18,910 nucleotides of DNA from an uncultured Bacteroidales bacterium (GCA_900541925.1 UQMB01000022.1:1-18910); one strand, 5' to 3'; positions 1-7,125 are shown, counted from the first letter of the stretch. A program made the numbers and translations. Notes: generated by a model not told the origin, from the sequence alone.

Positions 1-435
1 ACGCTCAAGAACATCTGCTATGTCATCAAGATTTCGGCCAAAGTGCCAAGCTCTGCCGGCACTGTAAAATTAGTGCGCTTCCAAGCAAAACAAACCGACG
101 GAAACTATGCCGAACTCGGCTTCGGCGGATGGGACAGAATAAAGACTTTCGGCACAGGTTACGGCAACCCGGCCCGTAGCATCGGATTAGGACTCGGCAG
201 CGACCTTCAAAGCTCCAGCACATACGGCACCGGAATCAGCCCTGACAGCAGTGGCTACATCACCGCATATCTGATGGGATATACCGGTAAGGCCCAGACC
301 CTGCCAGCCGGCGCGACCCTCGAAGTTAGCTTTAGTGGTAGCAGTGCACTCAGCAAGAGCTCAACTCCTCTTGCCAGCGACCTCACTCTGGAGCCAGGGA
401 AGATGTACCGCATCAATGTGGATATGACCAAATAA
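1..435 (+). CDS. Fimbrillin-like surface protein, C-terminal part (5' end outside window)
   Basis: The reading frame is open from base 1 to the TAA at 433-435, giving 144 residues of a C-terminus; the internal GTG at 43 is not a real start. The fragment is rich in Gly, Ser, Thr and aromatic residues with alternating beta-strand patterning, and it ends in LTLEPGKMYRINVDMTK. Closing strands of this kind, with a hydrophobic strand followed by a short basic tail, are common in Bacteroidales fimbrillin/Mfa-like proteins, in which the last strand often takes part in donor-strand assembly of surface fibres. No catalytic motif is visible. A terminator-like hairpin follows 21 nt after the stop. A second fimbrillin-like gene lies at the other end of the window on the opposite strand. 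The family call rests on composition and the tail, so another secreted beta-sandwich protein remains possible. Confidence 0.6.
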   Translation, partial: TLKNICYVIKISAKVPSSAGTVKLVRFQAKQTDGNYAELGFGGWDRIKTFGTGYGNPARSIGLGLGSDLQSSSTYGTGISPDSSGYITAYLMGYTGKAQTLPAGATLEVSFSGSSALSKSSTPLASDLTLEPGKMYRINVDMTK

Positions 436-456
436 CCTCCGGGACAGATTCGGAAC

Positions 457-504
457 AGCCCTCCGGCCTCGCAGAGAAATCCTCTCTTGCGCGACCGGAG
501 GGCT
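457..504 (+). terminator. Rho-independent terminator-like hairpin after the fimbrillin-like gene
   Basis: AGCCCTCCGG (457-466) pairs perfectly with CCGGAGGGCT (495-504). The loop region contains a second, inner pairing (CGCAGAGA with TCTCTTGCG, one bulge), so the whole segment can fold into one long hairpin. The U-tract is short (TTT at 504-506). The position just downstream of the stop codon at 435 fits transcription termination for that gene. Confidence 0.7.
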
Positions 505-525
505 TTGCAGACACACTCCCCTCTC

Positions 526-560
526 AGAAGTTGTTCTGATTTATGTTGAGAGCTCTTTTA
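526..560 (+). repeat. Solo copy of a dispersed repeat end (AGAAGTTGTTYTGATTTATG...)
   Basis: These 35 bases match the reverse complement of 17470-17504 at 31 of 35 positions, and all four differences are transitions. The copy at 17470-17504 is the right arm of a MITE-like palindrome, so this looks like an isolated end of the same element. Homology stops at about 561. Between 561 and 654 I see no gene. That stretch holds a small inverted repeat, TTGCCG (581-586) with CGGCAA (593-598), which includes the motif TTTGCCGAA (minus strand, 599-591) that also occurs twice beside the palindrome at 17273-17331. Confidence 0.7.
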
Positions 561-654
561 GTAATCGGCAAAAAAACAAGTTGCCGCAGATTCGGCAAAT
601 ATTCTTGAGGACAGATGTCTTTTGGAAGAAGGAGCGTGCCGGTGGCACAACTTC

Positions 655-804
655 TCAGGCTTCTTTGTTGCAGGAATGCTTGAGCACCTCCGCATCTATA
701 TAGTAGACTGTCTGCTCCGCGAGATTGTTGATGTGATCCCCCGCCCTCTCGAGTTTGCGGAACAACGCCGACACCTCAAGACACAGACGCACGCTCTGCG
801 GGTG
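655..804 (-). pseudogene. phoU: PhoU C-terminal remnant (last ~49 codons), fused to broken pstB
   Basis: Reading the minus strand from 804 down to the TGA at 657-655 gives 49 residues containing FRKLERAGDHINNLAEQT and then VYYIDAEVLKH. The pattern (x)LERxGDHxxNxAE is the conserved helix of PhoU, the phosphate-signalling regulator that follows pstB in pst operons. Only the last quarter or so of a normal protein of about 220 residues is present, with no start codon. Its upstream end joins directly to a pstB fragment in a different frame, so it cannot be made as PhoU. The gene order pstA-pstB-phoU is the usual one, so this is an in-place collapse of an operon rather than a random insertion. Confidence 0.8.
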
Positions 805-1024
805 CGCCGGAGCGCGTCGACATCCACCTCCTTGTCGTAGATGCCGTTGCCGTCCATCAGGATCTGTCCCTCCAGGCGGGTGTCAGGAATCAGGTCGTTC
901 ATCCTGTTGAAAAGCCTCAGGAATGTGGATTTACCACCTCACCCTTGGGGATGCTGATGTTTTTGAGAGCGTGGAACTTGCCGTAATAGAAGTTCACATC
1001 GCGTGTCACTGTTTTGTTTTCCAT
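804..1024 (-). pseudogene. pstB: PstB (phosphate ABC transporter ATPase) remnant, two fragments, Walker A deleted
   Basis: The ATG at 1024-1022 begins MENKTVTRDVNFYYGKFHAL and continues KNISIPKGEVV, a typical PstB N-terminus. The Walker A stretch expected next (AFIGPSGCG) is missing. The sequence resumes in another frame at 932 with KSTFLRLFNRMNDLIPDTR, then LEGQILMDGNGIYDKEV and VDALRR, ending near 804. The gap corresponds to about 31 bp, causing a frameshift and a stop at 919-917. The last ~190 residues (signature motif, Walker B) are gone; the end abuts the PhoU tail. The start overlaps the pstA remnant's stop by 19 bp, as in a compact operon. Nothing functional as an ATPase can be made. 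Confidence 0.85.
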
Positions 1025-1137
1025 CTAAGAATGTTTTTCGAAGTGCCTGCGGTGAGGTTCATCAGCAAGACAATGACAATCAACACAAAAGCGGTACCGT
1101 ACGCTATCGGCAGCTGCGCATCTGAATTTATGACAGA
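1006..1137 (-). pseudogene. pstA: PstA (phosphate permease) C-terminal remnant
   Basis: Minus-strand frame from 1137 to the TGA at 1008-1006 gives 43 residues. It has a DAQLPIAYGTAFVLI stretch running into the hydrophobic VIVLLMNL and a basic tail ending NILRWKTKQ. This matches the last transmembrane helix and tail of PstA, the inner-membrane permease of phosphate uptake. A stop codon lies in frame at 1140-1138, and the remaining ~240 residues are absent from the window. Its stop overlaps the pstB remnant start by 19 bp, which supports the assignment. Similarity at the far upstream end (the first few residues) is uncertain, so the deletion point is between about 1120 and 1140. Confidence 0.7.
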
Positions 1138-1165
1138 TTAGTGAGCGGCAAATCCGAAGAATCAC

Positions 1166-1173
1166 TAAATTTG
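1166..1173 (+). promoter_or_regulatory. Possible -7 box (TAAATTTG) for the DUF1016 gene
   Basis: TAAATTTG matches the Bacteroidota -7 consensus TAnnTTTG and lies 24 nt before the ATG at 1198. No clear TTTG element is found 19-21 nt upstream, so this is only a weak candidate. Confidence 0.3.
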
Positions 1174-1197
1174 TGAGATTGTAATTCTTACGAGGAG

Positions 1198-2115
1198 ATG
1201 GATAAGACAAGAACAGATTTAGAATCCCCACTGAACGAATTTGTCAGCGGAATCAAGGCCATCATCGATGATGCTCGCAGAAATGCTGTCCGTAGCGTGG
1301 ATTTCTGCCGGGTTCGTATGTATTGGGCTATCGGTCAACGCATCGCAGAGAAAGAGCAACAAGGGAAAGAGCGCGCAGACTATGGGACTTACCTTATCAA
1401 GAATCTCGCGAAGCAATTACAACCGGAATATGGCAGCGGATTCTCTGCCCGTCAATTGGAGATGTGCAGACAATTCTATCGAGTATACCCAAATGCGAAT
1501 ACACTGTGTTCGCAATTAAACTGGTCTCAATACAAACTGCTCATCTCAATATCCGATTCTGACAAGCGAGAGTATTATCAGCTGGAAGCCGCCAACGGAT
1601 GTTGGTCTAAGCGTCAACTTGAACGCCAAATCAACTCTATGCTGTACGAACGCCTTCTGCTGAGTAACGACAAGGAGGCGATTCTTGCAGTGGCACGCAA
1701 TGAACGGCAGCCGGACTCCCCAAAAGAAATAATCAAAGACCCTATGGTTTTGGAGTTTCTCGGCTTGGAAAAACGCCCGGCTTATTATGAAAAAGACCTC
1801 GAAAGCGCAATCATATCACACATAGCTGACTTCCTTCTCGAAATGGGGAAGGGGTTTTCTTTCGTTGCCAGACAGAAGCGTCTTCTCATCGAAGATGACG
1901 AGTTTTTCGCGGACCTGGTGTTCTACAACAGGCTGCTGCCAACCATCGGCATACTGCTATGCTCGGACAAGAATGACACTGCCGTCAAACTCACTTTACC
2001 AGAAGACAACAAAACAATCCTGGCCAGCAAGTATCAGTTATACCTCCCGACCACAGAACAGTTTATCGCTGAAATAAACGAGGTCAGGCGGATTGCCGGA
2101 ACGGAGGAGGACTGA
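1198..2115 (+). CDS. DUF1016/YhcG-type protein with internal deletion of the PD-(D/E)XK nuclease core
   Basis: This 305-residue protein has the DUF1016 N-terminal domain at about 10-150 (YWAIGQRIAEKE, FSARQLEMCRQFY, LNWSQYKLLI) and the C-terminal nuclease-like domain from about 170 (IKDPMVLEFLGL, YYEKDLESAI, GFSFVARQKR, DDEFFADLVFYNRLL). In typical relatives, FYNRLL is followed by about 38 residues including the hydrophobic D/E-LK active-site strand and a THQDxGQxQMYVNYFDRY segment. Here FYNRLL joins directly to PTIGILLCSDKNDTAVK at about nucleotide 1938-1940. The frame is kept, so a protein can be made, but it should lack nuclease activity. Length is 305 against roughly 340-350 for relatives. 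The role of the family is poorly defined; some members accompany restriction or defence loci. GAGGAG directly abuts the ATG. Confidence 0.85.
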   Translation: MDKTRTDLESPLNEFVSGIKAIIDDARRNAVRSVDFCRVRMYWAIGQRIAEKEQQGKERADYGTYLIKNLAKQLQPEYGSGFSARQLEMCRQFYRVYPNANTLCSQLNWSQYKLLISISDSDKREYYQLEAANGCWSKRQLERQINSMLYERLLLSNDKEAILAVARNERQPDSPKEIIKDPMVLEFLGLEKRPAYYEKDLESAIISHIADFLLEMGKGFSFVARQKRLLIEDDEFFADLVFYNRLLPTIGILLCSDKNDTAVKLTLPEDNKTILASKYQLYLPTTEQFIAEINEVRRIAGTEED

Positions 2116-2135
2116 TTTTTATAAAACTTTGCAGC

Positions 2136-2690
2136 ATGGAAAACAAGACACCGCTATGGCAGCTGTTTCTCATCTTCACGAAGATGGGAGCGTTTACGAT
2201 AGGGGGCGGGTATGCGATGATCCCACTGATAGAGCAGGAGTTGACAAGCAGGGGCCTGATCAGCAAGGAAGACCTTGACGATGTGATCGTGCTTGCGCAG
2301 AGCGCGCCGGGAGTGCTCGCCGTCAACATGGCCATATATACCGGCTACAAGCTCGGCGGGCTCAAGGGAAGCGTGGTCTGCGCCGTCGGGGCGGTGATGC
2401 CGTCTTTTGTCATCATCCTGCTGATCGCGATGATGTTCACCAGTTTCAAGGACAACCCCGTCGTGGCACGCATATTCCAGGGCGTGAGACCCGTGGCGGT
2501 GGCACTGATTCTCGTCCCTGCCGTGAACATGGCGAAGCAGGGCTGCCACAGCTGGTGGACCTGGCTGCTGTGCGCCGGCACGATGTTCGGGGTAGCGTTC
2601 CTCAAAATCTCACCTATATGGTTCATCCTGGTGACGATAGCCGCCTCCGCCGGAATATCCTCAATGATTTATAACAGAAAGAAGCAATGA
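2136..2690 (+). CDS. chrA: Chromate transporter (short ChrA), first half of a pair
   Basis: A 184-residue membrane protein of the CHR family. Near the N-terminus it has FTKMGAFTIGGGYAMIPLIE, the GGGYAMIP signature, followed by the conserved DVIVLAQSAPGVLAVNMAIY segment (about residues 50-69) that ends in the PG-xxxN loop. Hydrophobic segments follow at about 85-110, 120-140 and 145-178. Short CHR proteins come as tandem pairs that together equal one full-length transporter; the partner is the next gene, overlapping by ATGA. The start lies 20 nt after the DUF1016 stop. The proteins should sit in the inner membrane and export an oxyanion. Chromate is the family name, but the natural substrate in gut anaerobes is not established. 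Confidence 0.88.
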   Translation: MENKTPLWQLFLIFTKMGAFTIGGGYAMIPLIEQELTSRGLISKEDLDDVIVLAQSAPGVLAVNMAIYTGYKLGGLKGSVVCAVGAVMPSFVIILLIAMMFTSFKDNPVVARIFQGVRPVAVALILVPAVNMAKQGCHSWWTWLLCAGTMFGVAFLKISPIWFILVTIAASAGISSMIYNRKKQ

Positions 2691-3283
2691 TCACTCTGCT
2701 CTGGCAATTGTTCTCGACTTTCTTCGTCATAGGCCTCTTCAACTTCGGCGGCGGCGGAGCCATGCTGTCGCTGATCCAGGCACAGGTCGTCACCGAGCAC
2801 GGATGGCTGACGGAAAAGGCCTTCACGGACATCGTGGCCATCTCACAGTCCACTCCCGGGCCGATAGGCATCAACTGCGCCACCTATGTCGGATTCCAGG
2901 TGCTGCACGACGAGGGGTACGGCAACCTCGCCGCAATCCTGGGTTCCGCGTCCACGACGCTGGCGATAGTACTGCCGTCATTCCTGGTGTTCTTCGCCAT
3001 TATTCGCATATTCAACAAATTCCACCAGCATCCGGTATTCGTCTCCGTAATGGGGGCGCTGCGCCCGGCAGTGGCGGGGATGATCGGGGCCGCGGCACTG
3101 GTGCTGATTTTCGGGATATCGTGGACCGGCGGGGGACTCTCCATGCACATTCTCCAGGACAACTTCCCGGACTGGAAGGCCTGGGCCCTGTTCGCGGCGT
3201 CATTTCTCCTGTGTTACACCAAAAAAACAGGTCCGATCACGCTCCTGGTCGCTTCCGGCGTGCTGGGCCTGCTCATATACTGA
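2687..3283 (+). CDS. chrA: Chromate transporter (short ChrA), second half of a pair
   Basis: A 198-residue CHR-family membrane protein. The N-terminal signature is FFVIGLFNFGGGGAMLSLIQ, followed by AFTDIVAISQSTPGPIGINC and ATYVGFQV, the same PG-xxxN module seen in the first half. Several hydrophobic helices follow, at about 90-110, 125-148 and 165-197. It starts inside the last codons of the preceding chrA (ATGA overlap), which suggests translational coupling and assembly as a heterodimer. The two halves are homologous but clearly diverged, as is normal for the short-chain CHR subfamily. The next gene begins 5 nt after the stop, so all three probably share one transcript. Confidence 0.88.
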   Translation: MITLLWQLFSTFFVIGLFNFGGGGAMLSLIQAQVVTEHGWLTEKAFTDIVAISQSTPGPIGINCATYVGFQVLHDEGYGNLAAILGSASTTLAIVLPSFLVFFAIIRIFNKFHQHPVFVSVMGALRPAVAGMIGAAALVLIFGISWTGGGLSMHILQDNFPDWKAWALFAASFLLCYTKKTGPITLLVASGVLGLLIY

Positions 3284-3288
3284 CAATC

Positions 3289-4320
3289 ATGAAAAGAATC
3301 GCAACTCTTCTGCTTCCACTGCTGCTTCCCGCACTGATATGCGCAGGCGGCATCGTGCCCGAGCCGGCCAGCATGACCCCCGGCAAAGGCAGCCTCAAAA
3401 TCAGCGGCGCCATCTTCAAATGCGACCCGTCGATAGACTCCGTATCGATGGACGCGATATGCCGTTTCGCGGCGAGACTCTCGCTGGTCAGCGGCAAGAC
3501 AAGCAGCGTATCCACGCCCGTAGGGCTCAAATCCGTAGTGGACGACGGGGCCGCGAAGGGCATGATCTTCCTGAAGGACAATTCGTTGAAAGGAGAATCA
3601 TATAGAATCAGCATAGGGCAGAAATCCGCCGTGGTCCGCGCCGGCGCCACCCCCGGCTTTCTCAACTCGATCCAGACACTCAAGCAGATGCTGCCTGAGG
3701 AGATCTATGGGGATGCCCTCGCGGACAAGCGGAAATGGGCGCTGCCGCGCTGCGAAATCTCTGACTCCCCCGCCACTGCCGTGCGCGGGCTGAGCATAGA
3801 CAGCTGCGAGACTTTCTGGAGCGTGGAGCAGATCCTCTCCTGCCTTGACGAAATGGCCAGATACAAATTCAACCTCCTCCTGTGGAATCTCGCTGGAGAG
3901 AGGGGCTGGAGAATGGAGGTCAGGGCGTACCCCCTGCTCGGACAGGTGGCCGGATACCGGATGGAGAGCGAAGGCAGGTACGGGGGATACTACAGCACGG
4001 ACGAGATCTTAAGGGTCGTCAGGCACGCCTCGTCGCTCGGCATCAGCATCATACCGCGCCTGCACATAGGACTTGAGGCCACATCTCTTCTGAAGCCGGC
4101 GGATTGCCCCGCGGAGCGGTTCGTCTCTGATATTCTGGCGGAGACCGCGCAGATATTCCCCTATATATATGAAGATGTAAGCTGCGAGGGGGAGCTGCCG
4201 CTGGACGACATGCTCAGGGCCCGAGGCAAAGAGCCGGCCCTGACCGGGGAGTTCCCGGAAGTCAATCCTGCGTCGCCGGACAACCGGCAACTGCGCATGT
4301 TGGCAGAGAAATTGTGGTAA
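3289..4320 (+). CDS. Exported, truncated GH20 (beta-hexosaminidase)-like protein lacking the catalytic pair
   Basis: The ATG at 3289, 5 nt after the chrA stop, gives 343 residues beginning with a signal peptide (MKRIATLLLPLLLPALICAGG). IVPEPASMTPGKG and the following ~120 residues resemble the GH20 N-terminal domain. From residue 166 the barrel start is recognisable: RGLSIDSCETFWSVEQIL, then YKFNLLLWNLAGERGWRMEV and GGYYSTDEIL, as in beta-N-acetylhexosaminidases. Differences are decisive: the MPGH segment reads LHIGLE (258-263), and where HIGGDE should follow FP (290-291) it reads YIYEDVSCEGE. The Asp-Glu pair that handles the N-acetyl group is therefore missing, and the protein stops about halfway through the barrel. 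It may be a carbohydrate-binding pseudoenzyme or a decaying gene. Confidence 0.75.
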   Translation: MKRIATLLLPLLLPALICAGGIVPEPASMTPGKGSLKISGAIFKCDPSIDSVSMDAICRFAARLSLVSGKTSSVSTPVGLKSVVDDGAAKGMIFLKDNSLKGESYRISIGQKSAVVRAGATPGFLNSIQTLKQMLPEEIYGDALADKRKWALPRCEISDSPATAVRGLSIDSCETFWSVEQILSCLDEMARYKFNLLLWNLAGERGWRMEVRAYPLLGQVAGYRMESEGRYGGYYSTDEILRVVRHASSLGISIIPRLHIGLEATSLLKPADCPAERFVSDILAETAQIFPYIYEDVSCEGELPLDDMLRARGKEPALTGEFPEVNPASPDNRQLRMLAEKLW

Positions 4321-4342
4321 CGGCAAAAATTTGTTAACTTTG
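4312..4342 (+). promoter_or_regulatory. Bacteroidota-type promoter of the dehydrogenase operon
   Basis: TAACTTTG (4335-4342) matches the -7 consensus TAnnTTTG exactly. TTG at 4312-4314, preceded by A rather than T, lies 20 nt upstream at the position of the -33 TTTG element. The -33 part overlaps the last codons of the GH20-like gene. The start codon of the E2 gene is 28 nt after the -7 box, leaving a short AT-rich leader with no evident riboswitch. This supports an independent start of transcription for the 4370-17225 gene block. Confidence 0.6.
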
Positions 4343-4369
4343 TAGATTATCTAATCACAACATAGCACA

Positions 4370-5710
4370 ATGGCAAATGTAGTAATAATGCCCAAGCAGG
4401 GCCAGTCAGTCGAAAGCTGTATCGTCACCGAATTCAAGAAAAAACCAGGAGACAAAGTAGCCGTCGGCGACATCCTTTTCAGTTACGAGACAGACAAAGC
4501 CTCTTTTGACGAGGAATCCAAATTCGAAGGCACCGTACTCGCGTGCTTCTTCAAAGACAACGATGAAATCCCTGTGCTGACCAATGTCATGGTCATCGGC
4601 AACCCGGGAGAGTCCTTCGCGGAGTTCGCCCCTGACGGAGCCGCTCCTGCAGAGAGCAGCGCCCCGGCAGAGCCGGCGGCAGAAGCCAAGGAAGAGCCTC
4701 AGCAGGCCGGACCGGCAGCTCCGGAGGCAGCCGTAGTGGCTGGCGCTCCGGTATCACCAAGGGCGCGCAAGCTGGCGGCGGAGAAAGGCGTCGACACGGC
4801 GCAGGTAGCCGGCACGGGCCCTCACGGACGCATCATCGAAAGGGACGTGGTGGCCGCAGAAGGCAGCCCTAAGACAGGACTCGCCAAGGCGATCGCCGCG
4901 CAGGGAGGCTTCGAAGCCCCTTCACGCGGAAGCGGACTTGCAGGGATGGTCAAGGGCGCAGACCTCAAGGTATGGCAGGCCAACCACAGCGAGATCGCAG
5001 GCGAAGGCGAGGAGTTCAAGGTGGAGAAGATGTCCAACATGCGCAAGCTCATCGCCAAGTCCATGTACAACTCCCTCCAGAACTCAGCCCAGCTCACCCA
5101 CATGCTCGGCGCTGACGCCCGCAGGATCCAGGCCCTCCGCAAGAAGGCGAAGAAAGCCCTCGAGGAAGGCAGGATCGATGCCAACATCACCATCAACGAC
5201 TTCGTATGCTACGCGGTCATCAAGGCCCTCAAGAAGTTCCCTTCAGTCAACTCCCACTGCCTCGGGGATGCTATGCGCATCTTCAACTCCGTCAACCTCG
5301 GACTCGCGGTCGACACTGAGCGCGGCCTCATGGTTCCGGCAGTCAAGAAGGCAGAGGACCTCAACATCACCGGCCTGAGCAAGGCCCTCAAGAAAGTCGC
5401 GGACGACTGCAAGAAGGGCAGCATCAACCCTGACCTCCTCGCAAGCGAGGCGGCCTCATTCACAGTCTCCAACCTCGGAGGCTACGGCGTGGAGTGGTTC
5501 ACCCCTATCATCAACGTGCCTCAGAGCGCCATACTCGGAGTCGGCACCATCGTGCCTCGCCCTAAGGATCTCGGAAGCGGAGTTTACGCTTTCGTCCCTT
5601 ACCTCGGGCTCTCTCTCACCTATGACCACCGCGCCATCGACGGAGGAGAGGCGACCCGCTTCCTCAAGCAGGTGGCCACCGAGATCGAAAACCTCGAAGT
5701 TGAATTCTAA
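4370..5710 (+). CDS. 2-oxo acid dehydrogenase complex E2 (dihydrolipoyl acyltransferase)
   Basis: A 446-residue core subunit that moves the acyl group from E1 to CoA on a lipoyl arm. One lipoyl domain spans 1-80, with the lipoylated lysine at K43 in ETDKASF. A flexible Ala/Pro/Glu-rich linker (about 88-127) leads to the E1/E3-binding domain at 129-163 (VSPRARKLAAEKGVD, GTGPHGRIIERDV). The catalytic acyltransferase domain runs from about 213 to the end, with DHRAIDGG giving His420 and Asp424. Everything needed for activity is present. It opens the operon E2-E3-E1; the E3 gene follows after 15 nt. PKQGQSVES at the N-terminus resembles pyruvate and acetoin dehydrogenase E2s more than 2-oxoglutarate ones, but substrate cannot be fixed from E2. 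Confidence 0.92.
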   Translation: MANVVIMPKQGQSVESCIVTEFKKKPGDKVAVGDILFSYETDKASFDEESKFEGTVLACFFKDNDEIPVLTNVMVIGNPGESFAEFAPDGAAPAESSAPAEPAAEAKEEPQQAGPAAPEAAVVAGAPVSPRARKLAAEKGVDTAQVAGTGPHGRIIERDVVAAEGSPKTGLAKAIAAQGGFEAPSRGSGLAGMVKGADLKVWQANHSEIAGEGEEFKVEKMSNMRKLIAKSMYNSLQNSAQLTHMLGADARRIQALRKKAKKALEEGRIDANITINDFVCYAVIKALKKFPSVNSHCLGDAMRIFNSVNLGLAVDTERGLMVPAVKKAEDLNITGLSKALKKVADDCKKGSINPDLLASEAASFTVSNLGGYGVEWFTPIINVPQSAILGVGTIVPRPKDLGSGVYAFVPYLGLSLTYDHRAIDGGEATRFLKQVATEIENLEVEF

Positions 5711-5725
5711 TAATAACAGCAAACA

Positions 5726-7105
5726 ATGTACGATTTAGCGATTATCGGCGGCGGTCCCGGTGGTTATGTGGCCGCAGAGAGGGCCGGCGCTGCCGGACTC
5801 AAGACCGTCCTCTTCGAGAGGAAGTCTCTCGGCGGTGTGTGCCTCAACGAAGGTTGCATCCCTACAAAGACGCTGCTTTACAGCGCGAAAGTATATAACT
5901 ACGCAGTCAACGGCGACCACTACGGGGTCTATGCCAAGGAGCCGAGCTTCAACTACGGGGAAATCGTCTCCCGCAAGGACAAGGTCGTGAGGAAACTCGT
6001 GGCCGGCGTGAAGGCGGCCATGAAGGCCGGGAAGATCGAGGTCGTGGCAGAGCAGGCCATGATCAAGGGCCGCTCGGCCGAGGGCGTCACCGTGATTGCC
6101 GCGGACAAGGAATATGTAGCGAAGAACCTGCTGATCTGCACCGGCTCAGAGGCCGCCGTGCCTCCGTTCCCGGGACTCAAGGAAGCCGGCGATGTCATCG
6201 TCACCAACCGTGAGATCCTCTCCCTCAAGGAGCAGCCTAAGGAGCTCGTGGTGATCGGCGGCGGCGTGATCGGAATGGAGTTCGCCGCATTCTTCAGCAC
6301 TCTCGGCACCAAGGTGACCGTCGTGGAGATGCTTCCGAAGATTCTCGGCCCGCTCGACGATGAGATCAGCGCCATGCTCCAGAAGATATACGCCAAGCGC
6401 GGCATCGAGTTCTGCCTGCGCTGCAAGGTGACCGGAATCGAAGGCAACACCGTGGTCTACGAAGACCCGGAGGGGAAAGTCTGCCGCGTCAGCGGGGACA
6501 AGATTCTCGTCTCTGTGGGCCGCAGGGCCAACATCAGCGGTTTCGGTCTGGAGAACACCGGCGTCGAGATGCTCCTGAACAGGGGCGGAAAGCCTTGCGG
6601 AATCAAGGTCGACGAGCACATGCGCACCAATGTCCCTAACATCTATGCCGCCGGAGACGTGACCGGATTCTCCATGCTCGCCCACACTGCGAGCCGCGAG
6701 GGAGAGGTCGCCGTCAACAATATCCTCGGCAAGCAGGACCACATGCGCTACGAAGCCATCCCGGGGGTAGTATACACCAACCCTGAAGTGGCCGGAGTCG
6801 GGCTCACCGAAGAGCAGGCCAAGGCTTCCGGAAAGGAGTACGAGGTACTCAAACTGCCTATGGCATATTCAGGGCGTTTCGTCGCCGAGAACGAAGGCGG
6901 CGAAGGCATCTGCAAGATCATCATCGGCAAGAAGCACCATGAGGTGCTCGGCATGCACATGCTCGGCAACCCTTGCTCCGAGATCATCCACAGCGCCTGC
7001 ATCGCCATCGAGATGGAGATGACCGTGGAGCAGCTCAAGGAAGTGGTATTCCCTCACCCTACCGTGTCCGAGATCATCAAGGAGACGGCTTTCACCCTGA
7101 AGTAA
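5726..7105 (+). CDS. lpdA: Dihydrolipoyl dehydrogenase (E3)
   Basis: A 459-residue flavoprotein that reoxidises the lipoyl arm of E2 and passes electrons to NAD+. The FAD-binding motif GGGPGG is at 8-13; the redox disulfide is C39-C44 in GGVCLNEGCIPTK; the NAD-binding motif GGGVIG is at 178-183; the second FAD contact, IYAAGDVTG, lies at about 307-315. The C-terminal HPTVSE gives the His444/Glu449 catalytic dyad contributed to the partner subunit. Length and all motifs are normal for the family. It sits 15 nt after the E2 gene and 20 nt before the E1 gene, so it is probably dedicated to this complex, though E3 proteins are often shared. Confidence 0.95.
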   Translation: MYDLAIIGGGPGGYVAAERAGAAGLKTVLFERKSLGGVCLNEGCIPTKTLLYSAKVYNYAVNGDHYGVYAKEPSFNYGEIVSRKDKVVRKLVAGVKAAMKAGKIEVVAEQAMIKGRSAEGVTVIAADKEYVAKNLLICTGSEAAVPPFPGLKEAGDVIVTNREILSLKEQPKELVVIGGGVIGMEFAAFFSTLGTKVTVVEMLPKILGPLDDEISAMLQKIYAKRGIEFCLRCKVTGIEGNTVVYEDPEGKVCRVSGDKILVSVGRRANISGFGLENTGVEMLLNRGGKPCGIKVDEHMRTNVPNIYAAGDVTGFSMLAHTASREGEVAVNNILGKQDHMRYEAIPGVVYTNPEVAGVGLTEEQAKASGKEYEVLKLPMAYSGRFVAENEGGEGICKIIIGKKHHEVLGMHMLGNPCSEIIHSACIAIEMEMTVEQLKEVVFPHPTVSEIIKETAFTLK

Positions 7106-7125
7106 CAAATAATCACCACAATACA

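Noticed and set aside
622..1141. Small plus-strand open frames (72 codons each) in the gap before the DUF1016 gene
   Set aside because: They are antisense to recognisable PstA, PstB and PhoU fragments on the minus strand, which explain the sequence better.
1198..3283. A defence island built from DUF1016 and neighbours
   Set aside because: No restriction, toxin-antitoxin, retron or other defence gene is present; the DUF1016 protein lacks its active-site segment, and the next genes are transporters.
2803..3288. A 5' extension of the GH20-like frame upstream of 3289
   Set aside because: The extension overlaps the second chrA gene, is Arg/His/Gly-rich and has no signal peptide; the ATG at 3289 gives a clean signal peptide and a 5-nt gap from chrA.
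6973..7125. A 51-codon N-terminal extension of the E1 gene into lpdA
   Set aside because: The extension is the out-of-frame reading of the lpdA end. The ATG at 7126 begins a normal-looking N-terminus.
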